41,765 nt of DNA from contig JACMKU010000006.1 in NCBI GenBank assembly GCA_014379965.1, positions 1 to 41,765 on the forward strand, read 5' to 3'. A program made the position numbers and the translations under genes. Under the pieces are notes generated by a model, which made no database searches, had not been told where the DNA came from, and was given only the letters and a program-made list of their open reading frames with translations. The stretch's first letter is position 1. Every line of letters starts with the position of its first letter. Origin of the DNA: Chitinophagaceae bacterium. Lineage in GTDB: Bacteria; Bacteroidota; Bacteroidia; Chitinophagales; Chitinophagaceae. Below are positions 32,290 through 41,214 of this stretch, one piece after another.

Positions 32290-33497
32290 TACCAGTTATC
32301 GAATGTCAGCCCATAACTCTCCTCATTCAATATATCCTTCCAATCCAATATAAGCTTCTTGTAAGCCTCACCCACTGGCATGATGTTCCTGTCGAGATCG
32401 AATAGTCCCAGCTCATTTACATTACCCGCATCATTTCTTAGCGCCGAATCCCAGTCCACCTGGTGTTGCAAACTATACCACGTGAAGCCGATGATCGGGA
32501 TCCCATCGTGTTTCAGGCGATGCACATTCGCCCATTGTTTCAGTAACCATTCCTTACACGCAGGCATCTTGATGTTTGTCTCCGTATGCATGATCGGCAA
32601 CTTGTATCGCCTATAGTACTGATGTGTGATCACATAGTATCCGAAGATCTCGCCCGCGGCCTGTGTATGTCCATCAGGAAATACCAGGTGCTCATTGGTG
32701 ACGTAATAGTCATTTCCCATGATGCATTTTGCCTTCACTTGGTTTTGCACGAACCAATGATATTCGTCGCGTGTCATTCCATTCTTCAGGAGGTATTCAT
32801 ACATCGTCACGTTCAATGGATATCCATACGTTAGATCGAGCGAGAGAAATCTTTTTTGATTGAGGAACCTCGCGAGGGGTACAGCAGAAGGGTCCATTGC
32901 GTGGAAATATTCCGATGATTCGCTCTGTATAAAGGTTGCTTCCGGTTGCACCTGTAGAATTGCCTTCATCGCCATCACATTCGCCTTACAAAGGTGTTTG
33001 AGGGCCGTCACGAATGCCTTGTCCGATTGGAGGCGCTCGTTCCACCATCCATATTGTGCGGAGAACATAGCCGTAATGAATATCTCGTTAATTGGAGTAT
33101 ACAATTGTAAGGATGGATATCGCTTTGCAAAATCCCTTGCATACTCGGCGAAGTGATGGGGGAAGTCAGGATTTTGAAAGTTGCCAAGCCAGTCGGGTAC
33201 CCCAAAGTGACATAAGTCGACTATTGGCGTGATGTGGAGTTCCTTTAGCTTATTGAAAGTGGCATCAGTAAAATCCCAGTCGTACTTGCCTGGCGCTAGA
33301 TGTGTCTTATAGTAGGGTGGACCATATCTCAAGAATTCTAAACCTAATTCCTTTACAAGTTGAAAATCCTTTTCCCAATTAGCATAGTGAAAAGTTTTTT
33401 CCATTTCATCGATTCGCTTCGTGCTGCCGTCGGGTAGTAGGATTGTTGGATAACTGTTCTCAATTCCGGTCGAAAACATGAATTTATTACCTGCCAT
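32289..33497 (-). CDS. GH1-like family glycosyl hydrolase (second of a pair)
   Basis: The protein of 402 residues starts at ATG 33497 ([18 protein letters not shown]), 10 bases after the upstream stop. The TIM-barrel shows clan GH-A catalytic placement: acid/base Glu in [12 protein letters not shown] and a nucleophile candidate in [12 protein letters not shown]. Other family text is [45 protein letters not shown] and [13 protein letters not shown]. It lacks a signal peptide, so it acts in the cytoplasm, unlike the secreted enzymes of the pectin locus. Instead of cleaving a nutrient glycan it may process or transfer a sugar on the product of the upstream glycosyltransferase (inference). Confidence 0.85.
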   Translation of the reverse strand: MAGNKFMFSTGIENSYPTILLPDGSTKRIDEMEKTFHYANWEKDFQLVKELGLEFLRYGPPYYKTHLAPGKYDWDFTDATFNKLKELHITPIVDLCHFGVPDWLGNFQNPDFPHHFAEYARDFAKRYPSLQLYTPINEIFITAMFSAQYGWWNERLQSDKAFVTALKHLCKANVMAMKAILQVQPEATFIQSESSEYFHAMDPSAVPLARFLNQKRFLSLDLTYGYPLNVTMYEYLLKNGMTRDEYHWFVQNQVKAKCIMGNDYYVTNEHLVFPDGHTQAAGEIFGYYVITHQYYRRYKLPIMHTETNIKMPACKEWLLKQWANVHRLKHDGIPIIGFTWYSLQHQVDWDSALRNDAGNVNELGLFDLDRNIMPVGEAYKKLILDWKDILNEESYGLTFDNW

Positions 33498-33507
33498 AGT
33501 GAGTAGT

Positions 33508-35667
33508 TTAAACCGCCCTTTCTTCAAAATATCTTTCCAGCGCGTTGTGGATGGAAGGCATCATGATGCCTTTCTCGCTTTCCAAAGCGCTATAGAGAGG
33601 GCGTTGGGCTTGCCAGCCCATTTCTATTAAAGATTTTGCCACCAATGTATTCTTTTTATGACAACTACGATCAGCAATCGCTTCAGCAAAGTTAGCCCAA
33701 GTGAGCAATCCTTCGTTGGTAAGATGCCAGGTACCCTTTTCTTCGTCAATAAATAGATCCATCGATGTATTGGCAAGGTCAGGGACATAAGTAGGTGACA
33801 CAATCACATCATGAGGCATATAAAATGGCCGTTCCTTTTCCAGGGCGTCCAGCACCGCGTAGACAAAATTATAGCGATCCCAGGGCCCAAAGAAGGCGCT
33901 AGTACGAATAACGAGAGAACCGGGATTAGCAGCGAGAACCAGTTTCTCGCCTTCCACTTTGCTCGAGCCATAGACATTTAGCGGCATTACCTGGTCGGCC
34001 TCGTGGTAAGGCGTCTTCTTATCCCCATCAAAAACGAGGTCGGAGGAGAAAGTCATGAATCGAATGTCACGCTCATGACAGCATTTCGCCAAAAGGCCCG
34101 GAGCCGTGGCATTGATGGCAAAGCATTCATCACGGTTCAACTCGGCGTCATCTACGCGTACATACCCTGCCGCATTAATGATGGCCCAGGGCTTATATTT
34201 CTCGATCACAGAACGAATGCTTTCCTCATTTAGGATGTCGACATCGGCTCTTGTCAATGCAACATATGGAATATGCCTGGTCTCGCAGATTTTCATAAAC
34301 GCACTTCCAAGAGTGCCACTCCTGCCTATGATCAATACGGGCGGTGTCTGAACGTTGCTATAAGTCGCTATCCCAGGCGAAGAAACGCTTTGCCTCCCCC
34401 ACCAACCCTTTTCACTTACGAGTGGATGCTCGAACGTACCGGTATTAGCGAGCGATCGAATCATTTTTGCAACAGAGGTGGCGCGCAACTTATCATTTCT
34501 TATATCGAACACTCCCGGCTCATAATGACGATTGTGCTCGGTAAGCACGCTGTTCCAGTCATAAGCCCCGAGTAATGCCCAGGCTGTCACTGCACGTATG
34601 TCCACGCCTTTCTCACAAAGTCCACAGCAGGCGTCCCAATTTTCCTTGAACCATCTGAGTTGTTCTTCACGGGTACAATTAAGATGACATTCGGTGATGG
34701 CCATTGGCAATCCATAACGATCCCAAGCTTCTTGCAACAGGAAACTAAGTCCCACTGTCTTCCCTACGCGCACAGCCTCCGTATCAGCATAGTGATGTTT
34801 TCCGTTTCCACCATGGGTATGACGGGGGAAATTATCCAGGTTCTCATCCAGGTAGCGTTCGGAGGTAACATAGTAGTTGAATCCCATGATGTCGGGGGGG
34901 CATGCATTCTCGAGGAAAAATTCCAATGCTTCTACCTTGATGCCTTTTCCAATAAAATATTTCCAAAGCGGATGCTGTTGATCCAGTTTGCCACAAAGGA
35001 GGTCATAGGTTAACCATCGCCTCTTATTCTCGAAAGATGCCTGGTAAGATAGGAGTGGAGTACTATGGACCTTACACAAGTCTTCTGTCTGCACGAGTTT
35101 CGCAGATGGATTGACTTTACGGATCTCCATCATCGAGAGTACGATTCCTTTTACCTGGTTGATGAACATCTTCGCGAATTCCCAGTCACTTGAACGGTGT
35201 GGGTACCATAGACCATAAAGGCCACTAAACCTTGCGGTCGTTAGTGGCTCATTGACGGGAGTATAATATTCAAGCCATGGAAATTGAGTTGCCACCTTGC
35301 CAGCATATGCGGCGAGTTTGCCAGGAAACTCTTCATCCAGGAGATCGGTGAATGCGGGACCACTACCGTGATGCAAAAGTCCAGCAATAGGAGTGATCCC
35401 CTGCATCTTTATCAAGTCGAGCTGTTCCGTTGACCATTGCCAGTCTATCTCAGTATCCTCAGTGGGTTCATGATACTCCCAGAGTACGGGGTAACGAATC
35501 TTACGAATGCCGAGATCAGCAAACTGCTGTATATCGCCCAACCTTTTATAATGACCGGCATATTCCAGCTGGTCGCGAAATTCATCCTCGACCCTGTTGA
35601 TTGTACATTCAATTCCTCCCCAGATCTCAGGCTTTTTGTGGTATTGATATTCTGTGCCCGTTGACAT
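33508..35667 (-). CDS. Fusion protein: GH1-like domain + RmlD-like NAD(P)-dependent sugar-nucleotide reductase domain
   Basis: The product has 719 residues. The N-terminal part (about 1-410) is a GH1-like barrel (WGGIECTINRVEDEFRDQL, ITPIAGLLHHGSGP, acid/base in YYTPVNEPLTTARF, nucleophile candidate in LPMAITECHLNC, AVTAWALLGAYDWNSV). The C-terminal part (about 430-719) is an extended SDR: Rossmann motif LIIGRSGTLGSAFM, INAAGYVRVDDAE, FSSDLVFDG, catalytic YGSSK and VIRTSAFFGPWDRYNF, closest to RmlD dTDP-4-dehydrorhamnose reductase. No signal peptide. The start overlaps the UDP-galactopyranose mutase gene by 41 bases. The fusion suggests that a nucleotide-sugar or glycan intermediate is handled by both activities; the product is not known to me. 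Confidence 0.88.
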   Translation of the reverse strand: MSTGTEYQYHKKPEIWGGIECTINRVEDEFRDQLEYAGHYKRLGDIQQFADLGIRKIRYPVLWEYHEPTEDTEIDWQWSTEQLDLIKMQGITPIAGLLHHGSGPAFTDLLDEEFPGKLAAYAGKVATQFPWLEYYTPVNEPLTTARFSGLYGLWYPHRSSDWEFAKMFINQVKGIVLSMMEIRKVNPSAKLVQTEDLCKVHSTPLLSYQASFENKRRWLTYDLLCGKLDQQHPLWKYFIGKGIKVEALEFFLENACPPDIMGFNYYVTSERYLDENLDNFPRHTHGGNGKHHYADTEAVRVGKTVGLSFLLQEAWDRYGLPMAITECHLNCTREEQLRWFKENWDACCGLCEKGVDIRAVTAWALLGAYDWNSVLTEHNRHYEPGVFDIRNDKLRATSVAKMIRSLANTGTFEHPLVSEKGWWGRQSVSSPGIATYSNVQTPPVLIIGRSGTLGSAFMKICETRHIPYVALTRADVDILNEESIRSVIEKYKPWAIINAAGYVRVDDAELNRDECFAINATAPGLLAKCCHERDIRFMTFSSDLVFDGDKKTPYHEADQVMPLNVYGSSKVEGEKLVLAANPGSLVIRTSAFFGPWDRYNFVYAVLDALEKERPFYMPHDVIVSPTYVPDLANTSMDLFIDEEKGTWHLTNEGLLTWANFAEAIADRSCHKKNTLVAKSLIEMGWQAQRPLYSALESEKGIMMPSIHNALERYFEERAV

Positions 35668-36769
35668 GCTTTCCGTTTTCTTTAGAAGAGATTATTTTCT
35701 TAAACAGGGTAAGCGATTGTCCCACTACCTGGTCCATGTTGTAATACTTATAAGTAGCCAGGCGACCTACGAAATGCACATTGTTCGTCTCGGCGGCGAG
35801 CAACTGGTATTTCTTATAAAGCTCCGCATTCTCAGGCCTTGGCACTGGATAATACGGATCTCCCTCCGCCTTTGGATACTCATACACCACGCTCGTCTTA
35901 GGATGTTTCTGTCCAGTGAGATATTTGAATTCCGTCACTCTCGTATACGGGTGTTCATTTGGAAAATTAACTGTGCCGGTAGGCTGGAAAGTCTCGGCCT
36001 CAATAGTTTCAAATTTGAATTCGATAGACCTGTATGGCAATTTTCCATAGCAATAATCGAAGTAATAATCAACCGGCCCAGTATAGATCATTTCGCGATA
36101 AGGAATATCCTGCTCGATCAATTTATAGTCCGTATTGAGCATGATATGAATGTTCGGATGAGAGAGCATGCTTTCGAACAACCGGGTGTATCCATGCAAA
36201 GGCATTGCCTGGTATGTATCTGTAAAATAACGGTTATCTCTATTATTCCTTGTTGGAATTCTTGCAGCTACTGACGCATCAAGTTCCGATGGGTCGAGGT
36301 CCCATTGTTTCTTAGTATAGTTCTTAAAAAACTTCTCGTATAATTCACGTCCCACCTTAGAGACCACGGCATCTTCAGAGGTCACAACCCGATCTTTCTT
36401 CTCTGCTTTGGAAAGGAAGAAAGCATCTACTTCGGATGAAGAGAGATTAAGAGAGTATAGTTTATTTATCGTATCTAGATTGATAGGTATGGGTACAAGC
36501 ATTCCATCTACGCTGGCCAGTACGCGATGTTCATAAGGTCTCCATTGAGTGAATTGACCCAGGTAATCATAAATGTCCCTGCTGTTTGTATGAAAAATAT
36601 GCGGTCCATATTTATGAACCAGGATGCCGTCATTGTCGAAGTAATCATAAGTATTTCCCCCGATGTGAGGACGCTTATCAACGATAAGCACTTTCTTCCC
36701 GGTCTTGGCGAGCCGCTCGGCCATTACGGCTCCCGCAAAGCCGGCTCCAACGATTAAATAGTCATACAT
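35627..36769 (-). CDS. glf: UDP-galactopyranose mutase
   Basis: This flavoenzyme of 380 residues interconverts UDP-galactopyranose and UDP-galactofuranose. FAD-binding Rossmann start MYDYLIVGAGFAGAVMAERL, then HIGGNTYDYFDNDGILVHKY, GPHIFHTNSRDIYDYL, VPIPINLDTIN, FFKNYTKKQWDLDPSELDAS, substrate-binding RIPTRNNRDNRYF, VVYEYPKAEGDPYYPVP and the C-terminal VHFVGRLATYKYYNMDQVVG are all diagnostic. Its start overlaps the stop of the glycosyltransferase gene by 8 bases and its end overlaps the fusion gene by 41 bases, so the four genes are translationally linked. It points to a galactofuranose-containing product. Confidence 0.96.
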   Translation of the reverse strand: MYDYLIVGAGFAGAVMAERLAKTGKKVLIVDKRPHIGGNTYDYFDNDGILVHKYGPHIFHTNSRDIYDYLGQFTQWRPYEHRVLASVDGMLVPIPINLDTINKLYSLNLSSSEVDAFFLSKAEKKDRVVTSEDAVVSKVGRELYEKFFKNYTKKQWDLDPSELDASVAARIPTRNNRDNRYFTDTYQAMPLHGYTRLFESMLSHPNIHIMLNTDYKLIEQDIPYREMIYTGPVDYYFDYCYGKLPYRSIEFKFETIEAETFQPTGTVNFPNEHPYTRVTEFKYLTGQKHPKTSVVYEYPKAEGDPYYPVPRPENAELYKKYQLLAAETNNVHFVGRLATYKYYNMDQVVGQSLTLFKKIISSKENGKHVNGHRISIPQKA

Positions 36770-37901
36770 ACTCGTCCTCCTTTTGTGTTATTTTATTGTC
36801 CGGTAATTGGTTCTTTAGTTTTCCCTGGATAATGTTCAACATTTTATCACAAGTGATGTCCCATGAGTTCGTCGCCAGTTCCTCATCTACATTCTTCAAC
36901 CATTGTTCATTGTCTTTTCTATCGAGTGATTTTTGAATTCCTTCTATAAACTCTTCCGCATTCGCTGCGATTTCGACAAGCCCGGTGTCTCCATATGATT
37001 TCACGACGTCGTGCACAGGCGTTGAAACTACTGGCTTGCCTGCCGCCAGGTATTCCGGAGTCTTCGTCGGGCTAATGAAACGCGTCGATTCATTCATGGC
37101 GAAAGGCATCATAGCGACATCCCAACCAGAGAGATAATAGGGTAAGTCCTGGTAAGATTTCGAACCCAGGTAGTGGATATTCGAATTAGTCGGAAGTGTT
37201 GCGGGATCTATTTTAACAACGGGCCCGATGATGATGAATTGCCATTCTGGTTTCATATTCGCCATTTCACGGAGCAGATCGATGTCCATTCTTTCATCTA
37301 TCACACCAAAGAAGCCAATTCGCGGATAAGGTATTTCCATCTGATCGATCAGGTCAAGATTACCGGAGCGTGCTTTCTCAAAATGTTTCTTATCAATGCT
37401 GCTTGGAAACAGATACACCTCTGGGTGCCGATCTTTCTTAGCCTCGTATAGGCTACTACCGCCGGTAAAGACAACGTCGGCATTTGCAAGCAATTCCTTT
37501 TCACGCTGAATCAATAAGGGAGGTGCATTCTTGAAAGCAGAAAGCTCATCCATGCAATCGAACACGACGAGATCGGGAGAAAATGAACCAGTGATACCAA
37601 GAGCCATTGGTGTATAATACCAGGCTATAAATTTCTTTACTCCGAAGTATTCGAAAAAATTCTGCAATAAACTTTCCTGTAAGTTATTAATCTCATCTTC
37701 CGCAAGACCCTGTTGTAAGTGTGGGACAATCACCCAAACCTTCTCCGAGTTTTCTTTGGTATCCAGGTAGGGTTTATCGGTATCGAATATGGGCTCCTCA
37801 ACAAATAATATGCGGAAATGTTTAGCCATCCGACTCAAAATGTGTTGCGGTCGTTGGTAAACAAAGTTCCATCGCAAGTGCGAAAAGCAAATTAAATCCA
37901 T
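36762..37901 (-). CDS. Glycosyltransferase family 1/4-like (GT-B)
   Basis: The protein of 379 residues is the first gene of the four-gene operon. The N-terminal half has DLICFSHLRWNFVYQRPQHI, typical of TuaH-type or family 1 transferases, and DLVVFDCMDELSAF. The C-terminal half has IGFFGVIDERMDIDLLREMA, IIGPVVKIDPATLP, HYLGSKSYQDLPYYLSGWDV and the donor-binding FISPTKTPEYLAAGKPVVST. No membrane segment is evident. It would transfer a sugar, perhaps galactofuranose from the Glf product, to an unknown acceptor. The start ATG at 37901 gives the natural family N-terminus. Confidence 0.9.
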   Translation of the reverse strand: MDLICFSHLRWNFVYQRPQHILSRMAKHFRILFVEEPIFDTDKPYLDTKENSEKVWVIVPHLQQGLAEDEINNLQESLLQNFFEYFGVKKFIAWYYTPMALGITGSFSPDLVVFDCMDELSAFKNAPPLLIQREKELLANADVVFTGGSSLYEAKKDRHPEVYLFPSSIDKKHFEKARSGNLDLIDQMEIPYPRIGFFGVIDERMDIDLLREMANMKPEWQFIIIGPVVKIDPATLPTNSNIHYLGSKSYQDLPYYLSGWDVAMMPFAMNESTRFISPTKTPEYLAAGKPVVSTPVHDVVKSYGDTGLVEIAANAEEFIEGIQKSLDRKDNEQWLKNVDEELATNSWDITCDKMLNIIQGKLKNQLPDNKITQKEDEYV

Positions 37902-38192
37902 GATAGCCCCTTTAAAATTTTGTAATTCGACTTATGTATAAGGTGGTGGTCGCACCAAGCCAAAGTAGTATCCCAATTAAAACAAAAAATTTGCCATAAA
38001 TTTCTCCCCTATTTCAATAGTAGACTTAACAAAAGGTGGGAATTTAAACCCTGTTTTGTGGATTGGTATTAATTTTTTTCTAATCAATCTCTAATTTGCC
38101 AACAATGCGAGTGTTATAATGATGCTCAGAGGAGTTAATGAGAGAAATCAACAGTTTACATTCTTTGCTTATCTATTCAAATACCGTGCTAT
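37902..38192. other. Intergenic region upstream of the glycosyltransferase operon
   Basis: This A/T-rich stretch has no credible gene. On the - strand a near-promoter TACTACTTTG lies about 50 bases before the operon start, but its spacing does not fit the TAnnTTTG consensus, so I do not call it. No terminator-like hairpin is evident. Confidence 0.5.
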
Positions 38193-38344
38193 AGTAGTGA
38201 GTAGTGAATAGTGAGTGACTGTCCGCCTTAGCCTAACGCAGACGCTGGATAATGGTACGCGAGTGACCATTAATGGACCTTCGCAAGTCCGAAACACTAA
38301 TCAGTTATTGTGCACGTCTTTCGGACTTCCGGACTTCCGGACTT
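38193..38344. repeat. AGTAGTG heptamers and CCGGACTT octamers with hairpin around the xth stop
   Basis: Heptamers AGTAGTG, AGTAGTG, AATAGTG, AGTGACT occupy 38193-38220. AAGTCCGAAA (38285-38294) and TTTCGGACTT (38319-38328) form a perfect 10-bp stem, and octamers TCGGACTT, CCGGACTT, CCGGACTT follow at 38321-38344. The xth stop codon (38305-38307) lies in the loop of that hairpin. Confidence 0.75.
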
Positions 38345-39159
38345 TTCCGACTGGCGACCATCCGAGCTTTCCGACTTGCCGCCTTTCCTTCCTTGATCTC
38401 GATCCATACTGGTGCATGATCACTCGTCTTCTCCCAACCGCGAACATGCCTGTCGACTTCTGCTCTTACCAATCGTTTGTCGAAGTGTTTACTTAAGAGG
38501 AAATGGTCTATTCTCAAACCTGCATCACGCGCATAAGCGTTGCGGAAGTAATCCCAGAATGTATATATCGTTTCGTCGGGATGTAATTTTCTTAGAGCAT
38601 CGGTCCATCCCTGTCCAACCAAAGTTTTGAACGCAGCTCTGACTTCCTTCCTAAACAATGCGTCATTCACCCATCGCTCGGGTTTGTATACGTCGAGTTC
38701 CGTAGGCATCACATTGTAATCTCCGGCGAGGACGACGGGCACATCACTCTTCAATAATTTCTTTGCGTGCGCAGAGAGCCTCTTGAACCATTTTAGTTTG
38801 TATTCGAATTTAGCTCCGGGATAAGGATTGCCGTTGGGTAGGTAAAGACAACCAACGACAATCCCTTTGAATGTAGCTTCGATGTAACGGCTATGAAGGT
38901 CTTCCGGATCTCCTGGCAAACCCCGACGATTTTCTTTGAGGTCAGGCGATTTGGAAAGAATGGCAACACCATTCCAACTTTTCTGCCCGTGCCAGATAGC
39001 GTGGTAGCCGGCCTCTCTGATGGCAGCTTCAGGAAACTTCTCCTGTGGCGCCTTCAACTCCTGCAGGCACGCGATATCGGGTGATGATTCTTTTAACCAG
39101 CGAAGCAATACGGGAAGCCGGCCGTTGACACCATTGACGTTGTAAGTAGCGATTTTCAT
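38305..39159 (-). CDS. xth: Exodeoxyribonuclease III (AP endonuclease family)
   Basis: The protein is 284 residues when read from ATG 39159 (MKIATYNVNGVNGRL); the longer upstream frame is not family-like. Exonuclease III cuts at abasic sites and removes 3' blocking groups in base-excision repair. Motifs: ACLQELKAPQ (metal Glu), VLAGDYNVMPTELD (Asp and Asn), RIDHFLLSK and SDHAPVWIEI (catalytic Asp-His). Normal proteins end at about the last motif. Here about 25 more residues (KAASRKARMVASRKSPEVRK...) are encoded by CCGGACTT repeat sequence, a basic low-complexity tail that may be a by-product of repeat insertion. Confidence 0.93.
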   Translation of the reverse strand: MKIATYNVNGVNGRLPVLLRWLKESSPDIACLQELKAPQEKFPEAAIREAGYHAIWHGQKSWNGVAILSKSPDLKENRRGLPGDPEDLHSRYIEATFKGIVVGCLYLPNGNPYPGAKFEYKLKWFKRLSAHAKKLLKSDVPVVLAGDYNVMPTELDVYKPERWVNDALFRKEVRAAFKTLVGQGWTDALRKLHPDETIYTFWDYFRNAYARDAGLRIDHFLLSKHFDKRLVRAEVDRHVRGWEKTSDHAPVWIEIKEGKAASRKARMVASRKSPEVRKSERRAQ

Positions 39160-39346
39160 GAGCTGTAATTTAGTGATTTCATTGGGAGGGGGCATCGCTC
39201 TACCTCTTGAACTGAGCCAGCCGCCCAAGTGTATCAATACTATGTTGGGATTGGGAACCGCGTGAATATGGTGCCTGAGAAGACGGGCGACAAACGATTG
39301 GTGTTGAAATTCAAATAGGCTAGATGGCAGTTATAGTGCAGGTGGC

Positions 39347-40030
39347 TTAAATGCTGACGAACCTGTATCCTACACCTGATTCAGTCACCAGGTATTTTGG
39401 TCTGTCGGGGTCAGTCTCGATTTTTTTTCGGATCTGTGCTACAAAAACTCTTAGATATTGGGACTGGTTGATAAATCCAGGTCCCCAAATGGCACGTAGA
39501 AGGAAATGGTGAGTAAGTACTTTACCATCGTTTCGCGCAAACAGGGCCAACAGGCTGTATTCCGTATTTGTTAATTTGACGAGCTTGCCCTGTTTTTTGA
39601 CGGTCCTGGTCAAAAGATCAATTTGTAAATCCTCTGAATTTATTATTGGATCATTATCTTCTGCAACTGAACTCCTGAGAGCCGATCGTATCCGTGCAAG
39701 CAATTCGCCTGTTCGGAATGGCTTCGATAAATAGTCGTTCGCTCCCTTATCTAGCGCGTTTATGATTATTTCCTCATCCTGCCTGACTGAAAGGATGATA
39801 ATAGGCCCGGTATGCCATGTTCGCATTTCCTGCAAGACAGTTATTCCATCTTTATCAGGTAACCCTAAGTCGAGTAGGATTAAATCCGGGGGATGGTTAG
39901 AGGCCATGATAAGACCTTCAGTCCCTGAAGGAGAAGAGGTGACGCTATAATCATTTGCCTTTAGTGTAATCTCCAACATTTTCCTGATCTGGTCTTCATC
40001 ATCAATTATTAGTATCTCTGCCCTGTTCAT
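39347..40030 (-). CDS. KdpE-like OmpR/PhoB-family response regulator
   Basis: This 227-residue protein has a receiver domain (IIDDEDQIRKMLEITLKAND; phospho-acceptor Asp near 53 in LILLDLGLPDKDG; Lys in YLSKPFRTGEL) and a winged-helix DNA-binding domain (LTNTEYSLLALFARNDGKVL, LRVFVAQIRKKIETDPDRPK, YLVTESGVGYRFV). The C-terminal text is closest to KdpE, which activates high-affinity potassium uptake genes. Its ATG overlaps the stop of the sensor kinase gene (ATGA), so the pair forms one operon. The neighbouring divergent kup gene is a plausible target. Confidence 0.88.
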   Translation of the reverse strand: MNRAEILIIDDEDQIRKMLEITLKANDYSVTSSPSGTEGLIMASNHPPDLILLDLGLPDKDGITVLQEMRTWHTGPIIILSVRQDEEIIINALDKGANDYLSKPFRTGELLARIRSALRSSVAEDNDPIINSEDLQIDLLTRTVKKQGKLVKLTNTEYSLLALFARNDGKVLTHHFLLRAIWGPGFINQSQYLRVFVAQIRKKIETDPDRPKYLVTESGVGYRFVSI

Positions 40031-41196
40031 GGTGTCATTTTGAGTTTTGAGGATTCACAGGGAATTTCGATTGTAAATCTTGCACCTCCGCTGGAAATAT
40101 TTTGAAGTCCGACATGACCTTTCAGGGCTTCTGTAAAACCCTTTACTATCGACAGGCCAAGACCTGTCCCGCCTGCTTTGCTTTGTTTCAATCGATAAAA
40201 TTTGTCAAATACATTTTCAATTTCGGTATCTGGAAAGCCATCCCCGTTATCCTCCACAATAAGTTGTAAGATGTCAACATTCATCATTGCACTTACATGA
40301 ATTCTTACATCCGGCTTCGTGTGTAGATATGCATTGTTTAGTAAATTGTATATTACCTGTCCTAGTAAAATTTTGTCGGTTTTAATAAGAGGAATGTTAG
40401 GATTAATATTTATTCTTATTCTGTGCCCAGTCTTATTTTCTTCAACTTTATCCGCTGTTTCATATACAAGTTCGCTGATGTCGCACCAGTCCATTTTTGG
40501 CCTGACAAAACCTGATTCGAGTCTTGACATATTCAAAAGGTTCTCGACCTGTTGATTTAGCCGGAATGATGCTTTGGCAATCTCGCTCACCAATTCTTCC
40601 TTATTCTCTCTTGACAGGCTATTGTTTGTAGATTTCAAATTATCCGTAGCCGCAATAATGGTGGCAATGGGAGTTCGGAGTTCGTGTGATAGCGAATTGA
40701 GTAACGTGTCGTAAAGTTTTAGAGTGTTGACCTTTTCTTCTTTTTTCAGATTAGCTTTCTCATCCGTTCTTATTTTGTAGGTGAGTACTGCATTGATGAG
40801 CGCGATCAGGAAGTACATAACGAGTAGGATCACATCTTCCGTATCCCCAACATGAAAATTAAAGCGAGGTGGGATGAAGAAGAAATCCCATATGAACGCG
40901 CTGAGAGTTGCCGATAATAAGACTGGAAGGATGTCGAAAGAAATTGCTATGATTGAAACAGTCAGCAATAAGATAAATGCTACTACTCGGTATCCCAGAT
41001 ACTGAGAAATCCCAAAACAGATTGCAGATACGGCACCTACCATAAGCAGGCTGATCAGGTACTGTTTGCTTTTAGAAAACCGTTTCGTAAAGACGCCAGG
41101 CATTGAATAAATTAAGAAGCAGATGTAAGATACCCTAAAAAATAGCCTCGCCATGACTGAAAAAGCATCGTATAAAGATTTTATAAAGATATGCAC
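40027..41196 (-). CDS. Short KdpD-like sensor histidine kinase (DUF4118 + HisKA + HATPase)
   Basis: The protein of 389 residues has a membrane region with about four segments (residues about 45-65, 68-85, 88-105 and 118-137: YLISLLMVGAVSAICFGISQ, VVAFILLLTVSIIAI, VLLSATLSAFIWDFFF, VILLVMYFLIALINAVLTYK) that matches the DUF4118 module of KdpD. A HisKA domain with SLSHELRTP (His near 169) and a HATPase domain (NLLNNAYLHTKP, VEDNGDGFPD, GTGLGLSIVKGF) follow. It lacks the N-terminal KdpD and Usp sensor domains (about 350 residues), so it corresponds to the C-terminal half of classical KdpD. The start is not certain; ATG 41103 is an alternative. Confidence 0.85.
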   Translation of the reverse strand: MHIFIKSLYDAFSVMARLFFRVSYICFLIYSMPGVFTKRFSKSKQYLISLLMVGAVSAICFGISQYLGYRVVAFILLLTVSIIAISFDILPVLLSATLSAFIWDFFFIPPRFNFHVGDTEDVILLVMYFLIALINAVLTYKIRTDEKANLKKEEKVNTLKLYDTLLNSLSHELRTPIATIIAATDNLKSTNNSLSRENKEELVSEIAKASFRLNQQVENLLNMSRLESGFVRPKMDWCDISELVYETADKVEENKTGHRIRININPNIPLIKTDKILLGQVIYNLLNNAYLHTKPDVRIHVSAMMNVDILQLIVEDNGDGFPDTEIENVFDKFYRLKQSKAGGTGLGLSIVKGFTEALKGHVGLQNISSGGARFTIEIPCESSKLKMTP

Positions 41197-41214
41197 TTGG
41201 CAGGCTCTATTTTC

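Noticed and set aside
32102..32405. Two overlapping + strand reading frames rich in Leu, Ile, Tyr and Cys
   Set aside because: They are translations of the ATTGNNN heptamer array; a 7-bp unit read in triplets gives a 7-residue repeat. No gene start signal and they run into the convergent GH1-like gene.
39160..39237. Longer start for exonuclease III
   Set aside because: The family begins at MKIATYNVNG; the extra residues come from the tRNA-like stretch and show no conservation pattern.
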